Source of the DNA: Nitrospirota bacterium
GTDB lineage: Bacteria > Nitrospirota > Thermodesulfovibrionia > Thermodesulfovibrionales > JdFR-88
Direction of reading: 5' to 3'
NCBI GenBank assembly: GCA_014874185.1
Contig: JACWAF010000038.1
Coordinates: forward strand, 1 to 64,000
Length of the DNA stretch: 64,000 nucleotides
Program-made: the position numbers and the translations under genes
The notes under the pieces: generated by a model
What the model was told of the DNA's origin: nothing
The model's database searches: none
What the model saw: only the letters and a program-made list of their open reading frames with translations
Shown here: positions 55,193-63,591 of the stretch, piece after piece
Numbering within the stretch: position 1 is the stretch's first letter
Layout of the letters: the number at the start of each line of letters is the position of its first letter

Positions 55193-55471
55193 ATGTACGT
55201 TGAGAAGCGGACAGAAAAAAGGAAGCTTATCACCACACCCGTCCAGTGCCTTAATTACAATCAGGAAGGCGGCGCTGGCTTTTCCGCGCGCGGAATAACG
55301 ATAAACCTGAGCGACTCCGGCATGTGCTTTTATACGCACAAGTCCCTGGAGGAGGGGGCGCAGGTATTGATCTCCGGCTCAAATATCTGGAACAACCCGA
55401 AAAAAGCGGACGTCCGCTGGTGCAAGAAGATAATGGGCGGCCTTTACCGGGTCGGCCTGACGTTCGTCTGA
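55193..55471 (+). CDS. PilZ-domain protein
   Basis: 92 residues, GGGAGGGGAACC just before the ATG. A single PilZ domain with the cyclic-di-GMP motif EKRTEKRK (RxxxR type) and NLSDSGMCF (D/N-x-S-x-x-G). Likely reads c-di-GMP to control motility, adhesion or a chemosensory output; the chemosensory cluster starts 600 bases downstream. Confidence 0.88.
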   Translation: MYVEKRTEKRKLITTPVQCLNYNQEGGAGFSARGITINLSDSGMCFYTHKSLEEGAQVLISGSNIWNNPKKADVRWCKKIMGGLYRVGLTFV

Positions 55472-55569
55472 ACAGGCCTTTCACCCCGATTTGCCCGTAA
55501 CCGGAACAGAATAATACCGCAACTCTCAAACAATAGCCGTTTTAAACAGGGCCCCACCCTCCACCTCCG

Positions 55570-55612
55570 CCGTGATAAAAATCACGGAACTCCCGGACGG
55601 TTTTTTTATATT
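55570..55612 (+). promoter_or_regulatory. CRP/FNR-family operator with -10 box before a micro-ORF
   Basis: Perfect dyad CCGTGATAAAAATCACGG (55570-55587) containing GTGA-N6-TCAC, the core of CRP/FNR-type sites. TATATT at 55607-55612 predicts a start near 55619-55621, placing the dyad centre (55578.5) close to -41.5, the class II activator position. No good -35 hexamer is present, as expected for an activated promoter. Regulator not in the window. Confidence 0.6.
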
Positions 55613-55620
55613 CTAGTGCC

Positions 55621-55698
55621 ATGTGGATAATGAATCTGGCGGACCTGTTCATTTTTTTCTATATAGTGGCCTGCCTGCTTGTACGTTCCTATTGCTGA
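55621..55698 (+). CDS. Putative 25-residue membrane micro-protein
   Basis: ATG at 55621, TGA at 55696-55698; begins MWIMNLADLFIFFYIVACLL and ends VRSYC: one hydrophobic helix of about 18 residues. No Shine-Dalgarno, but the predicted transcription start falls at the ATG, so it may be leaderless. An intrinsic terminator uses the stop region as its first arm. The product could be a short subunit-like peptide of a respiratory complex, similar in size to CydX or CcoS; alternatively the unit is a small RNA. No homologue is known to me. Confidence 0.45.
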   Translation: MWIMNLADLFIFFYIVACLLVRSYC

Positions 55699-55739
55699 TT
55701 TGGGCCGCCTATCGCTTTTCAGCAATATTCTTTTTTTCT
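55691..55739 (+). terminator. Intrinsic terminator closing the micro-ORF unit
   Basis: ATTGCTGA (55691-55698, overlapping the stop codon) pairs with TCAGCAAT (55719-55726), followed by ATTCTTTTTTTCTC. Confidence 0.65.
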
Positions 55740-55791
55740 CTAACCCTCAGATATTATTAAGGGTTCATAATTGAACAGACATTTTGGCCGG

Positions 55792-55866
55792 AAAATCTCC
55801 CCTGCCCCTCTTTTCCAAAGAGGGGCAATTCCTCCCTTTGGTAAAGGGAGGTTAGGAGGGATTTTC
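55792..55866. repeat. Nested palindrome of the CCCC/GGGG class
   Basis: AAAATCTCCC ... GGGATTTT outer arms with CCCCTCTTTT-CC-AAAGAGGGG and CCTCCCTTTG-GT-AAAGGGAGG hairpins inside. Related in style to the elements at 21.9 and 25.8 kb, shorter. Confidence 0.75.
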
Positions 55867-55915
55867 TAATAATTAAGTGCATCCTATTATGAGACTGTTA
55901 ATAACTCCTGCTGGC

Positions 55916-55950
55916 GCACCCTGACCGGTTTCCGGTCAGGGTGCTTTTTT
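55916..55950 (+). terminator. Very strong intrinsic terminator without an obvious upstream gene
   Basis: GCACCCTGACCGG (55916-55928) and CCGGTCAGGGTGC (55932-55944) form a perfect 13-bp stem with TTT loop and six T's. The nearest upstream coding unit already has its own terminator, so this either insulates the chemosensory promoter from read-through or ends a small RNA from 55.74-55.91 kb. No ORF with a ribosome binding site was seen there. Confidence 0.85.
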
Positions 55951-56012
55951 CCCGTACAGGCCCGCCATTTGGGTGAGCGCCCAATTAGCTGATTTATTTC
56001 AATTTTCAGCGC

Positions 56013-56028
56013 TGGCACTCTGCTTGCT
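56013..56028 (+). promoter_or_regulatory. Sigma-54 (-24/-12) promoter of the chemosensory cluster
   Basis: TGGCACTCTGCTTGCT has GG and GC separated by exactly 10 bases (TGGCAC-N5-TTGCT), the consensus for RpoN. It lies 32 bases before the first receiver gene. The imperfect dyad GCTGATTTATTTCAATTTTCAGC (55987-56010 region) just upstream could bind the enhancer-binding protein or another regulator. No sigma-54 activator gene is in the window. Confidence 0.85.
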
Positions 56029-56060
56029 TTAGAAAGGAGAAAACAAGGGAGGTAACCGGA

Positions 56061-56474
56061 ATGGACCAGGTAAAAAGGATACTGCTTGTGGATGACGAGC
56101 CGTCCATCCTGCTCAGCCTTACGCATCTTCTGGCAAGCAAGAGCGTGTCGGTGATAGCCAGCAGCAGGATGGAAGAGGCGGAAGAGGCGCTCACGGTTTA
56201 CAGGTTCGACCTCGTAATAGCCGACATAAGGCTCAGCGGAGTCTACGGCATAGAGGGGCTGGAGCTTCTGAATTATATAAAGGAGATAAGCCCCGAAACG
56301 CGCGTGATAATAATGACCGCCTACGGCTCCGACGAGATGCGGGAGGCCGCCTACGCGAGGGGCGCCTATCACTACTACGAAAAGCCAATAGACGTGAACG
56401 ATCTTGTCCTTAAGGTATCGGCCTGCGGCATACAGCTTGACGAGCCGAAAGGAGGGAAAAGATGCATCCATTAA
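56061..56474 (+). CDS. Single-domain response regulator
   Basis: 137 residues; GGGAGG eight bases before the ATG. Receiver domain with phospho-acceptor in LVIADIRLSG, the Thr switch in VIIMTAYGS and Lys in YYEKPIDVN. The loop RLSGVYGIEGLEL is unusual for a CheY and closer to NtrC-type receivers, but no output domain follows. It is the first gene of the chemosensory unit and overlaps the next gene by 13 bases. Confidence 0.9.
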   Translation: MDQVKRILLVDDEPSILLSLTHLLASKSVSVIASSRMEEAEEALTVYRFDLVIADIRLSGVYGIEGLELLNYIKEISPETRVIIMTAYGSDEMREAAYARGAYHYYEKPIDVNDLVLKVSACGIQLDEPKGGKRCIH

Positions 56475-56905
56475 GCAGGGTGCTTGCGGTTGATGATTCG
56501 AAGCTCATACAGAGGATGTACAAGCTCCTGTTCATGAAATACAAATCCTGCGAAGTGGTGGAGGCGCTTAACGGGCTTGAGGCCCTGGAATTGCTCTCAT
56601 CGAACGAGGACTTCGATCTCATACTCCTGGACATCAACATGCCCGTGATGAACGGGCTTCAATTCCTCGAGAAATTGGGCGGAGGGAAAAAGCACCGCCA
56701 TATCCCGGTAATAGTCGTAAGCACAGAGGGGAAGGAGGACGACACGCTCCGGGCGATGAGGCTGGGCGCTTCGGGCTATATACAGAAACCCTTCAAGTCG
56801 GAGGTCCTTTACGAGCTGATAGAGAAAATCCTTGCCAAGAGGCCCACCCGTTCTGAAGAGGGCCGCCAGCCTTTGAAAACCGCATGGATTACGCCGAACT
56901 CATAA
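56462..56905 (+). CDS. CheY-like response regulator
   Basis: 147 residues. Receiver domain with the phospho-acceptor Asp in LILLDINMPVMNGLQF, VIVVSTEGKEDD, and Lys in YIQKPFKSE, with a 25-residue tail. Likely target of the CheA encoded next, whose start overlaps this gene's end by 22 bases. Confidence 0.92.
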   Translation: MHPLSRVLAVDDSKLIQRMYKLLFMKYKSCEVVEALNGLEALELLSSNEDFDLILLDINMPVMNGLQFLEKLGGGKKHRHIPVIVVSTEGKEDDTLRAMRLGASGYIQKPFKSEVLYELIEKILAKRPTRSEEGRQPLKTAWITPNS

Positions 56906-58506
56906 ACGACTTCCTGGACGACTCCAACGGGCAGATAGCCGCTTTCGATTCGGCCCTCATGTCATTCGAGAGAGGCGTATGCGGGAAAGACCTGATAACG
57001 GACACCTTGGGCGTCCTGCATACATTGAAGGGCAATTCCGGCATGATGGGCTATGACCCGCTCAAAAGCTATATCCACGAACTGGAAGAGATTTTGAGGG
57101 CCTTGCTGGAAGGAGAGAAGGCCCTTTCAGATGTGCTCCAGACCCTTCTTGAAGGCTCGAACGTAATCAGGAGCGCGCTTAAGGAAATAGAGAGAAACCC
57201 TTCCGCATGTCCCGGACTGGAAAAAGAGATATCGGCGCTTGGGACCCTGAGCGGCGGCGCCGAAGGGAATGGCCGCGCCCTGGATCTTTCATCCTATCTT
57301 GGCGCCAGGACAAATACCATCAAAGTGGATTTCAAAAAACTGGACGACCTCCTTTCGCTGGTAGGCGAACTGGTCATCTTCAAGACGCGCCTCGGGAACA
57401 CCGGGGCCGCGCTGAAGGGCGCGGACAGGCTTCATGCCAGGGATTTCAAGGAGACGCTTGAGGGCGCGGGCAAAATAATAGCCGCGCTCCAGGAGGGCGT
57501 AATGAAGGCCCGGATGATGCCGGTGGGCAGCCTCTTCGGGAAATTCACCCGTCTTGTGAGAGACCTGGCCAAATCCCAGGGCAAGGATGTGCGCCTGGGC
57601 TTCCGGGGGGAGGAGACGGAACTGGACAAGACGGTCCTGGACCAGCTCCGGGAGCCGCTTCTGCACCTCATAAGAAATTCAATAGACCACGGGATAGAGC
57701 CGCCCGAAGAGCGGGGGAGGAAAGGAAAGCCCCCCGCGGGCAGTCTTCTCCTTTCGGCCTGGCAGGAGTCAAACTGCGTGACCATAAGGGTCGAGGACGA
57801 CGGGAAGGGGATCGACCTGGAAGAAATACGCGGGACGGCCGTAAAGAAAGGCCTCGTCGCGGAAGACGGCAACCCCGGAAAAAACGATCTCTTTTCAATC
57901 CTCTTCATGGCCGGTTTCAGCACCAGGGCCGAGAGTACCGACATTTCCGGCAGGGGCATAGGGCTTGATATTGTAAGCAGGGACATTTCAAGGCTCAGCG
58001 GGCAGATAGCCGTGGAGAGCGAAAAAGACCGGGGCGCCGCGTTCATCATCAAAATCCCGCTGAGCCTCGCCATAATCCCGGCCCTGATGGCCCGTGTGGC
58101 GGGCGAGGTCTTCGCCATCCCGGTAAGCTCCGTGGAAGAAAGCGTAAAGATAGCGGAAAGCGAGATACATATGGTCAACAACCGCGAGGTGGTCAAGTTG
58201 AGGCAGAAAGTAGTACCCGTCCTCAGGCTTGAAGAGTTTTTCGGGCTGGAGGGGGGGAGAAAGGGGAAAAACCTCTACCTGGTCGTGGTCGGCAGGGCCG
58301 AAAAGAGGATGGCCCTTGCCGTTGACGCCCTGAAAGGACAGCAGGAGATAGTGATAAAACCCCTGGACGAGACGTTCGGAAGGACGAAGGGGATTGCCGG
58401 AGGGTCCATACTGGGTGACGGAAAGATAGTCCTTATACTGGATGTAACAGGGCTTTGGGAAAAGGGCTTTTCGGCCCGGGGTGACGGCTTGGCCGGCCGG
58501 CGTTGA
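56884..58506 (+). CDS. cheA: CheA-type histidine kinase (short, no P2 domain)
   Basis: 540 residues. P1 HPt domain with the phosphorylated His in LHTLKGNSGMMGYD; dimerisation helices around VDFKKLDDLLSLVGELVIFKTRL; HATPase with LLHLIRNSIDHGIEPPEERG (N box), VEDDGKGIDLEEI (G1) and GRGIGLDIVSRDI (G2); C-terminal CheW-like P5. There is no room for the CheY-binding P2 domain between P1 (ends near 120) and the dimerisation helices (start near 135), as in alternative (non-flagellar) or Tfp-type systems. No Shine-Dalgarno; translation is likely coupled to the cheY-like gene. Confidence 0.95.
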   Translation: MDYAELINDFLDDSNGQIAAFDSALMSFERGVCGKDLITDTLGVLHTLKGNSGMMGYDPLKSYIHELEEILRALLEGEKALSDVLQTLLEGSNVIRSALKEIERNPSACPGLEKEISALGTLSGGAEGNGRALDLSSYLGARTNTIKVDFKKLDDLLSLVGELVIFKTRLGNTGAALKGADRLHARDFKETLEGAGKIIAALQEGVMKARMMPVGSLFGKFTRLVRDLAKSQGKDVRLGFRGEETELDKTVLDQLREPLLHLIRNSIDHGIEPPEERGRKGKPPAGSLLLSAWQESNCVTIRVEDDGKGIDLEEIRGTAVKKGLVAEDGNPGKNDLFSILFMAGFSTRAESTDISGRGIGLDIVSRDISRLSGQIAVESEKDRGAAFIIKIPLSLAIIPALMARVAGEVFAIPVSSVEESVKIAESEIHMVNNREVVKLRQKVVPVLRLEEFFGLEGGRKGKNLYLVVVGRAEKRMALAVDALKGQQEIVIKPLDETFGRTKGIAGGSILGDGKIVLILDVTGLWEKGFSARGDGLAGRR

Positions 58507-58530
58507 TTTTCAATTCATTTTCGAGGAGAC

Positions 58531-59088
58531 ATGCAGATAAAGGTGACCGGGGTAAGGCTCCCGCAGGCGGCCCTGGCGGAGGAGATAGCCGGGCTGAAGG
58601 ACGAGGTGGAACTGCACCTCGTGACATACAGGCTGGACGAGGAATACGGGGTCCCCATAGAGCAGGTGCAGGAGATAATACGCGTTGGCAGCATCACGAA
58701 GGTGCCGAACTCGCCCCCTTACATGGAAGGGGTGATAAACCTGCGCGGCAGGATCCTTCCGGTTCTGAACCTGCGGAAAAGGCTGAGGCTGCCGGAGGCG
58801 GAGACAACCAAAAGGTCGCGGGTAATAGTGACCGAGGTCTCGGGGAAGCTGATAGGGCTCCTGGTAGACGGGGTCACCCACGTCTCGAAGGTCCCGATGA
58901 GCGTAGTGGAAGAGGCCCCGGAAGACGTGCTGGACAGGGAGACGGACTATATAACCGGCGTCTGCAAGCTCGAAAAGGGGCTGATCATCCTTCTTGACCT
59001 TGAAAAACTCCTCGTGCGGGAGAAGCTGGATGCCGAGGCGCCCGGCCAGAATGAAAACCAATCCGAATCCGGATACAGGGAGGCTTAA
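58531..59088 (+). CDS. cheW: CheW-type coupling protein
   Basis: 185 residues; GAGGAG just before the ATG. SH3-like CheW fold: LHLVTYRLDEEYGVPIEQVQEII, the conserved PYMEGVINLRGRILPVLNLRKRL receptor/kinase contact, and the C-terminal GVCKLEKGLIILLDLEKLL. N-terminal extension of about 25 residues. Links the receptor encoded directly downstream to CheA. Confidence 0.95.
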   Translation: MQIKVTGVRLPQAALAEEIAGLKDEVELHLVTYRLDEEYGVPIEQVQEIIRVGSITKVPNSPPYMEGVINLRGRILPVLNLRKRLRLPEAETTKRSRVIVTEVSGKLIGLLVDGVTHVSKVPMSVVEEAPEDVLDRETDYITGVCKLEKGLIILLDLEKLLVREKLDAEAPGQNENQSESGYREA

Positions 59089-61596
59089 ATGTTCAAAAAC
59101 CTGAAGATAGGCGCCAGGCTTGGGCTTGGTTTCGGGCTGATGCTCCTGATGCTCGTGGCCGTGGGGCTGGCCGGTTTTCTCAGCGTGCGCTCGCTTTCAA
59201 TAAGGACGAAGGCGATGATAGCGACAGACGCCAGCATCGCTCAACACGCCGCCCAGGCCCGCGGTGACGTAAATTCAATGAGACGTTTTGAAAAAGACTC
59301 GTTCCTCAACATGCACAACGCGAGGAGGGACGATTATCACAAAAAATGGCAGGCGGACCTGGACCTCTTAAACGAAGACCTGCAGGCAATCGAAAAAAGC
59401 TCATACAGCCAGGAAGACAAAGACACGCTCAGGGCCGCGCGCGAGGATGTCGCGAAGTATGTCGCCGCATATAATGACGTCTTCACGAAAGTCCGGCAAG
59501 GCAGGATAAAGACCCCTGAAGACGCCAATATGCAGCTGGAGCCCCACAAGGACACGATACACGAGATGGAAGCGAGCATTTACAAAATGTCCGAGGACGG
59601 GGCCAGGAAGGTCGGCAGTCTGGAACCCGTAATAAACGCAATCACCAACCGCACCAATTTCATAATCCTGAGCTTCTCGATCCTGGCCCTCCTCTGCACG
59701 CTGGTCCTCGCCGTCCTCATAACCAGAAGCATAACCAGGCCTCTTCTCAAGCTGATGGAGGCCACCAGGCACGTGGCAGAGGGCAACCTCACCCGGGAGA
59801 TCGACATCAGGAGGTCGGATGAAGTGGGCCAGCTGGCGGCCTCTTTCGAGGCCATGCTGAAGAACCTGAAGACGGTCATAAACAACACGGTGCAGGCATC
59901 GTTCCAGGTTGCCATGTCCTCGGACAAGGTATTCAAAAACTCCGGCATGATCACGAAGGCCGCGCACCAGGAGGCCGCCGCGGCCGAAGAGACCACGGCC
60001 TCGATGGAAGAGATGGCCGCATCCATCGGCCAGGTGGCGAAGAACGCCGAAGAGGTTGCGGCGAGCACCGAGGAGATATCTTCCACCATAAACGAGATGG
60101 CCGCCTCAATAGAGCAGGTGGGCAAGAACTCCGAAGTGATGGGGGCATCGGTTGAGGAGACCTCGGCAACTGTCGAACAGATGCTGGCCTCCGTGGACCT
60201 CTCGGCAAGGAACACCTCCGCAATGGCCCAGGGCGTGGACGAGACCTCCGTGATGGTGGAAAACGTGCTCTCCTCGATAGAGCAGATATCGAAGAGCGCC
60301 GAAAGCCTGAAGCACATAGTGGCCGACACCTCCGGCACCATCGAGGAGATGACGCGCACCGTCCGCGAAGTGGCTTCCAGGATAGAGGACACCGGTGAGA
60401 TAAGCCGGAACGCCGTGAAGGAGGCCGAAGAGGGCGGGAAGGCCATCTACCAGAGCATAGAGAGCCTTCAGAAGATAGGCAGCACGACCGAAGGCACCAT
60501 GGCCGCCATCCGGAAGCTGGGTGAGCGCTCGGAGGAGATAGGCTCCATCGTGGAAGTGATAGACGAGATAGCGGACCAGACCAACCTCCTTGCCCTGAAC
60601 GCCGCCATAGAGGCGGCAAGGGCGGGCGAGGCCGGAAGGGGCTTCGCCGTTGTGGCCGAGGAGATAAGGAAGCTGGCGGAGCGCTCGATGGAGGCCACCA
60701 AGGAGATAGCGCAGGTCATAAAGCAGGTGCAGCAGGAGACCGGGAGTGCCGTCAAGGCCACCGAGGAGACCTACCGCGAGGGCAGGGACGGCATGGCCCT
60801 GGCATCGTCCACCAGGAACGCGTTCACCAATATCATCTCGGCAATCAAAGAGACTTCGAACATAATGGGCGACATGGGGCGCTCGGCGGGCGAGCTGAAT
60901 ACGGCCGCCGAACAGGTGATGAAGTACGTGCTGGAGATGAACACCTCGACCGGACAGGTCGCAAGCGCGGTTGAGGTGCAGGCCGGAAGCACGGGCAAGA
61001 TCAGGGCCGGCCTGGAGAAGATGAACAAGATGGTCCAGGAGGTGAACATGGCCGCCCGCGAGCAGGCCATAGGCGCCAACCAGATGAGGGAGACCGTTGG
61101 GCGGATGAAGACGGCCGTTCAGGAAGTGGGCCTTGCCGTAAAGGAGCAGGTCCAGGGCGCAAAACAGATCGTCATATCCGTCGAGGGCATGACCGGCATG
61201 ACCCAGCACGTGGCCAATGCCACGACCGAGCAGAAGGTGAGCGGCGAGACCGTTGTGAAGGCGATGGACGGCATGAGCGTAATCGTGAACGAGAACCTGA
61301 GGCTCTCCAACGACATGAGGCAAGCATCGGAAGAGGCCCTCTTCCAGGTGGAAAGCCTTCAGTACTCGGTCAGCACCTTCAGGACACATTCGAACGGCAG
61401 GCAGAGGTGCTGGGAAATCCTGAACTGCCCGTCAGCCAGCAGGCAGAAATGCCCCGCTTACCAGTCGCAGGAAGACCGGTGCTGGCTCATCTCCGGCACC
61501 TGGTGCAAGGGAATGGAGCAGGGCGACGCGCGCTCCAAGCTTAGAAACTGCATGACATGCGAGGCGTTCAAGGTGCTGCAGGGGGTCCACGCATAA
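59089..61596 (+). CDS. Methyl-accepting chemoreceptor with four-helix sensor and Cys-rich tail
   Basis: 835 residues. N-terminal membrane helix ([24 protein letters not shown]), a four-helix-bundle periplasmic domain, second helix ([22 protein letters not shown], about 190-211), HAMP, then a very long coiled coil with the conserved hairpin tip ([38 protein letters not shown]). After residue 770 a separate domain follows with CWEILNC, KCPAY, DRCW, GTWCKG and CMTC; this two-CW-like Cys pattern may bind a metal or Fe-S cluster and so add a redox sense, or a structural zinc. Many Glu/Gln methylation-type sites lie along the coil. Confidence 0.93.
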   Translation: MFKNLKIGARLGLGFGLMLLMLVAVGLAGFLSVRSLSIRTKAMIATDASIAQHAAQARGDVNSMRRFEKDSFLNMHNARRDDYHKKWQADLDLLNEDLQAIEKSSYSQEDKDTLRAAREDVAKYVAAYNDVFTKVRQGRIKTPEDANMQLEPHKDTIHEMEASIYKMSEDGARKVGSLEPVINAITNRTNFIILSFSILALLCTLVLAVLITRSITRPLLKLMEATRHVAEGNLTREIDIRRSDEVGQLAASFEAMLKNLKTVINNTVQASFQVAMSSDKVFKNSGMITKAAHQEAAAAEETTASMEEMAASIGQVAKNAEEVAASTEEISSTINEMAASIEQVGKNSEVMGASVEETSATVEQMLASVDLSARNTSAMAQGVDETSVMVENVLSSIEQISKSAESLKHIVADTSGTIEEMTRTVREVASRIEDTGEISRNAVKEAEEGGKAIYQSIESLQKIGSTTEGTMAAIRKLGERSEEIGSIVEVIDEIADQTNLLALNAAIEAARAGEAGRGFAVVAEEIRKLAERSMEATKEIAQVIKQVQQETGSAVKATEETYREGRDGMALASSTRNAFTNIISAIKETSNIMGDMGRSAGELNTAAEQVMKYVLEMNTSTGQVASAVEVQAGSTGKIRAGLEKMNKMVQEVNMAAREQAIGANQMRETVGRMKTAVQEVGLAVKEQVQGAKQIVISVEGMTGMTQHVANATTEQKVSGETVVKAMDGMSVIVNENLRLSNDMRQASEEALFQVESLQYSVSTFRTHSNGRQRCWEILNCPSASRQKCPAYQSQEDRCWLISGTWCKGMEQGDARSKLRNCMTCEAFKVLQGVHA

Positions 61597-61664
61597 AAAA
61601 TGAGGGAGATCCTTGAAAAGATCGCGGCGGAAGAGATAGGGCCAGGGAGGCCGCCCTCAGGCGG

Positions 61665-62723
61665 ATGGTAAACCGGTCCGGGGAATCCTGCATGCGTCTG
61701 TTCGAGGAAGGGCTGAGGGACCACGCCAATGCCGGCTTGAGGAACGCCTCAATGGACGCCTTCAGGCTGGCCGGGCGAAAGGCCCTCCCCTCGCTGCTGA
61801 AGCTCCTCTCCGACCCCGACGAGGAGGTGCGCCTCTTTGCGGCGAACCTGCTGGGCGACATAGGCCATGAGCGGGCCTGCGGCCCGCTCATGGCCGCGCT
61901 CTCCGACCCCGACCTGAACGTGAAGGCGGCCTCGGCCGAGGCCCTGGGGAAGATAGGCCACCAGGGGGCCGTTGCGGCCCTCTCGGCCGTCATCGGAGAG
62001 GAAGAATGGCTTTCCATTGCGGCCATAGACGCCCTGGCCGCCATCGGAGGCAAGGACGCCGAGGCCGTCCTCTGCACGTGCATCGGACAGGGGCTTTACC
62101 TTGACATGACCTTTGACGCCATGGAAAGGACAGGCGACCCGAAGGGCCTTCATCTGCTGACCCCTTTCATAGAGAAAAAGGAGACCCGCGAACTCGCGCT
62201 GAAGGCCGTGGTGAATATCGCCGGGAAAGGCAACGCCAGGTTAAGGCCCGAATATTTCTGCAACATGGTCCCGCTCCTTATCGAACTGGTTGCGGACTCG
62301 GCCGGGGACCTGAAAAAAAGCGCCCTCCTGGCCCTCAGCTGGGCCGAGGACGCGCGCGGCGTCTTCAGCCTGATCGATTCCCTTTCCGACGAGGCCCTGC
62401 AGGAGTACGCCATAGACGGCCTGATCAGGCTGGGGAAAAAGGGGGAGCAGGCCATAATAGATTCCATCCGGGATGCGTCCTGCGGGGGACGGGTGCTCCT
62501 GACAAAGATACTCTCACTGATGGGAGAATACGAGGCGCTCCTTCAGTTTGCGTATGACCCCGAGCCCGAGGTGCGGGTCGAGGCCGCGCTGGCGGCCGGA
62601 TGCGTCAATTCGAAAAAAGCCGCTTCGGTAGCGGCCAGGCTTCTGGACGACCCCGATGAAGAGGTCAGGGCGGCGGCAAAGGTTTCACAATCGAAGAAGG
62701 GCGAATGGGATGCCGAATTCTGA
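61665..62723 (+). CDS. HEAT-repeat protein of the chemosensory cluster, possibly 5'-frameshifted
   Basis: 352 residues from ATG 61665. About ten HEAT repeats (PDEEVRLFAANLLGDIGHERACGPLMAAL, PDLNVKAASAEALGKIG, PEPEVRVEAALAAGCV). HEAT proteins accompany alternative che clusters and may scaffold or interact with CheD/CheC-like functions; function unknown. An upstream in-frame-looking start exists in another frame: ATG 61600 reads MREILEKIAAEEIG and ends at 61671. A single added C in the CC at 61642-61643 would join it as GPREAALRRMVNRS to this ORF, giving the likely ancestral start. Confidence 0.85.
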   Translation: MVNRSGESCMRLFEEGLRDHANAGLRNASMDAFRLAGRKALPSLLKLLSDPDEEVRLFAANLLGDIGHERACGPLMAALSDPDLNVKAASAEALGKIGHQGAVAALSAVIGEEEWLSIAAIDALAAIGGKDAEAVLCTCIGQGLYLDMTFDAMERTGDPKGLHLLTPFIEKKETRELALKAVVNIAGKGNARLRPEYFCNMVPLLIELVADSAGDLKKSALLALSWAEDARGVFSLIDSLSDEALQEYAIDGLIRLGKKGEQAIIDSIRDASCGGRVLLTKILSLMGEYEALLQFAYDPEPEVRVEAALAAGCVNSKKAASVAARLLDDPDEEVRAAAKVSQSKKGEWDAEF

Positions 62724-63591
62724 TCTGAACAGGGAAACCGGAAAAGGAATGAAGAACTGCATGACCGAACAGGAGTTCGAAAACCTGAGCGGGCTCATTC
62801 ACAGCGAGTTCGGGATACTGATCAGGGACGGACGGATGCTTTCCCTTCACGCAAAACTGGCGCACAGGCTGAGCATCCTCGGCCTCGCCTCCTATTCGGA
62901 ATATATCGATTACCTGAAGGACAACCGCGATAAGGAGATATTCAACCTGGCAAGCCATATAACCAATAACGAGACCTTCTTCCTGAGGGAGGCGAACCAG
63001 TATGAGGCCCTTCCGGCATTTCTGCAGGAGATAAAGCGGCACAGGCAGGCGGCCGGGCAGAATATCGTACACATCATCTCGGCCGGGTGCTCCACGGGGG
63101 AAGAGATATATAACCTGAACATAGTGAATTTCGAAAGCGGCCTCTTCGCCTGGAACTGGAAAGTGGCGCTCACCGGCATAGACATAGACATGCCGGCCCT
63201 GAAGAGGGCCGGGAAGGCGGTGTTCGGCCGCAACTCATTCCGGAACGGAATGGACGAGGAGTTCAAAAGGAAATACTTTCACGCCTCGGACTCCGGGTAC
63301 AGGCTCAAGGCGACCTACAGGGCCAACGTGGCATTCAGGCACGGCAACATACTGGCCCCGGAGACCTTCTCGGGCCTGGAGAAGGCCGACGCGATATTCT
63401 GCAGGAACGTCTTCATCTACATGAGCGACGAGGCGATAGCCAGGGCCGCAAGGAATTTCCATGCCGCCCTGAACGATTGGGGCTGCCTCTTCGTGGGCTC
63501 GTCCGAGACGCTGATCCGGAAGACGGGCCTGTTCACGCCGGAGTACCGTGACGGGGTCGTCGTGTACAGAAAACAGTGCGCAAAAAGATAA
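62710..63591 (+). CDS. cheR: CheR-type protein-glutamate methyltransferase
   Basis: 293 residues from ATG 62710, with GAAGAAGGG upstream; ATG 62749 (AAGGA) or 62761 would also do. CheR methylates receptor glutamates with SAM. N-terminal CheR_N helices (EFENLSGLIHSEFGILI), SAM motif IISAGCSTGEEIYNLNIV, IDIDMPALKRA, and the FCRNVFIYMSDEAIARAA segment match. It overlaps the HEAT gene's stop. Typical length. Confidence 0.94.
   Translation: MPNSDLNRETGKGMKNCMTEQEFENLSGLIHSEFGILIRDGRMLSLHAKLAHRLSILGLASYSEYIDYLKDNRDKEIFNLASHITNNETFFLREANQYEALPAFLQEIKRHRQAAGQNIVHIISAGCSTGEEIYNLNIVNFESGLFAWNWKVALTGIDIDMPALKRAGKAVFGRNSFRNGMDEEFKRKYFHASDSGYRLKATYRANVAFRHGNILAPETFSGLEKADAIFCRNVFIYMSDEAIARAARNFHAALNDWGCLFVGSSETLIRKTGLFTPEYRDGVVVYRKQCAKR

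Noticed and set aside
59900-61200. Long repetitive pattern in the receptor gene, possible tandem repeat or CRISPR-like array
   Set aside because: It is ordinary heptad coding for the receptor coiled coil; there are no identical repeat units with spacers.
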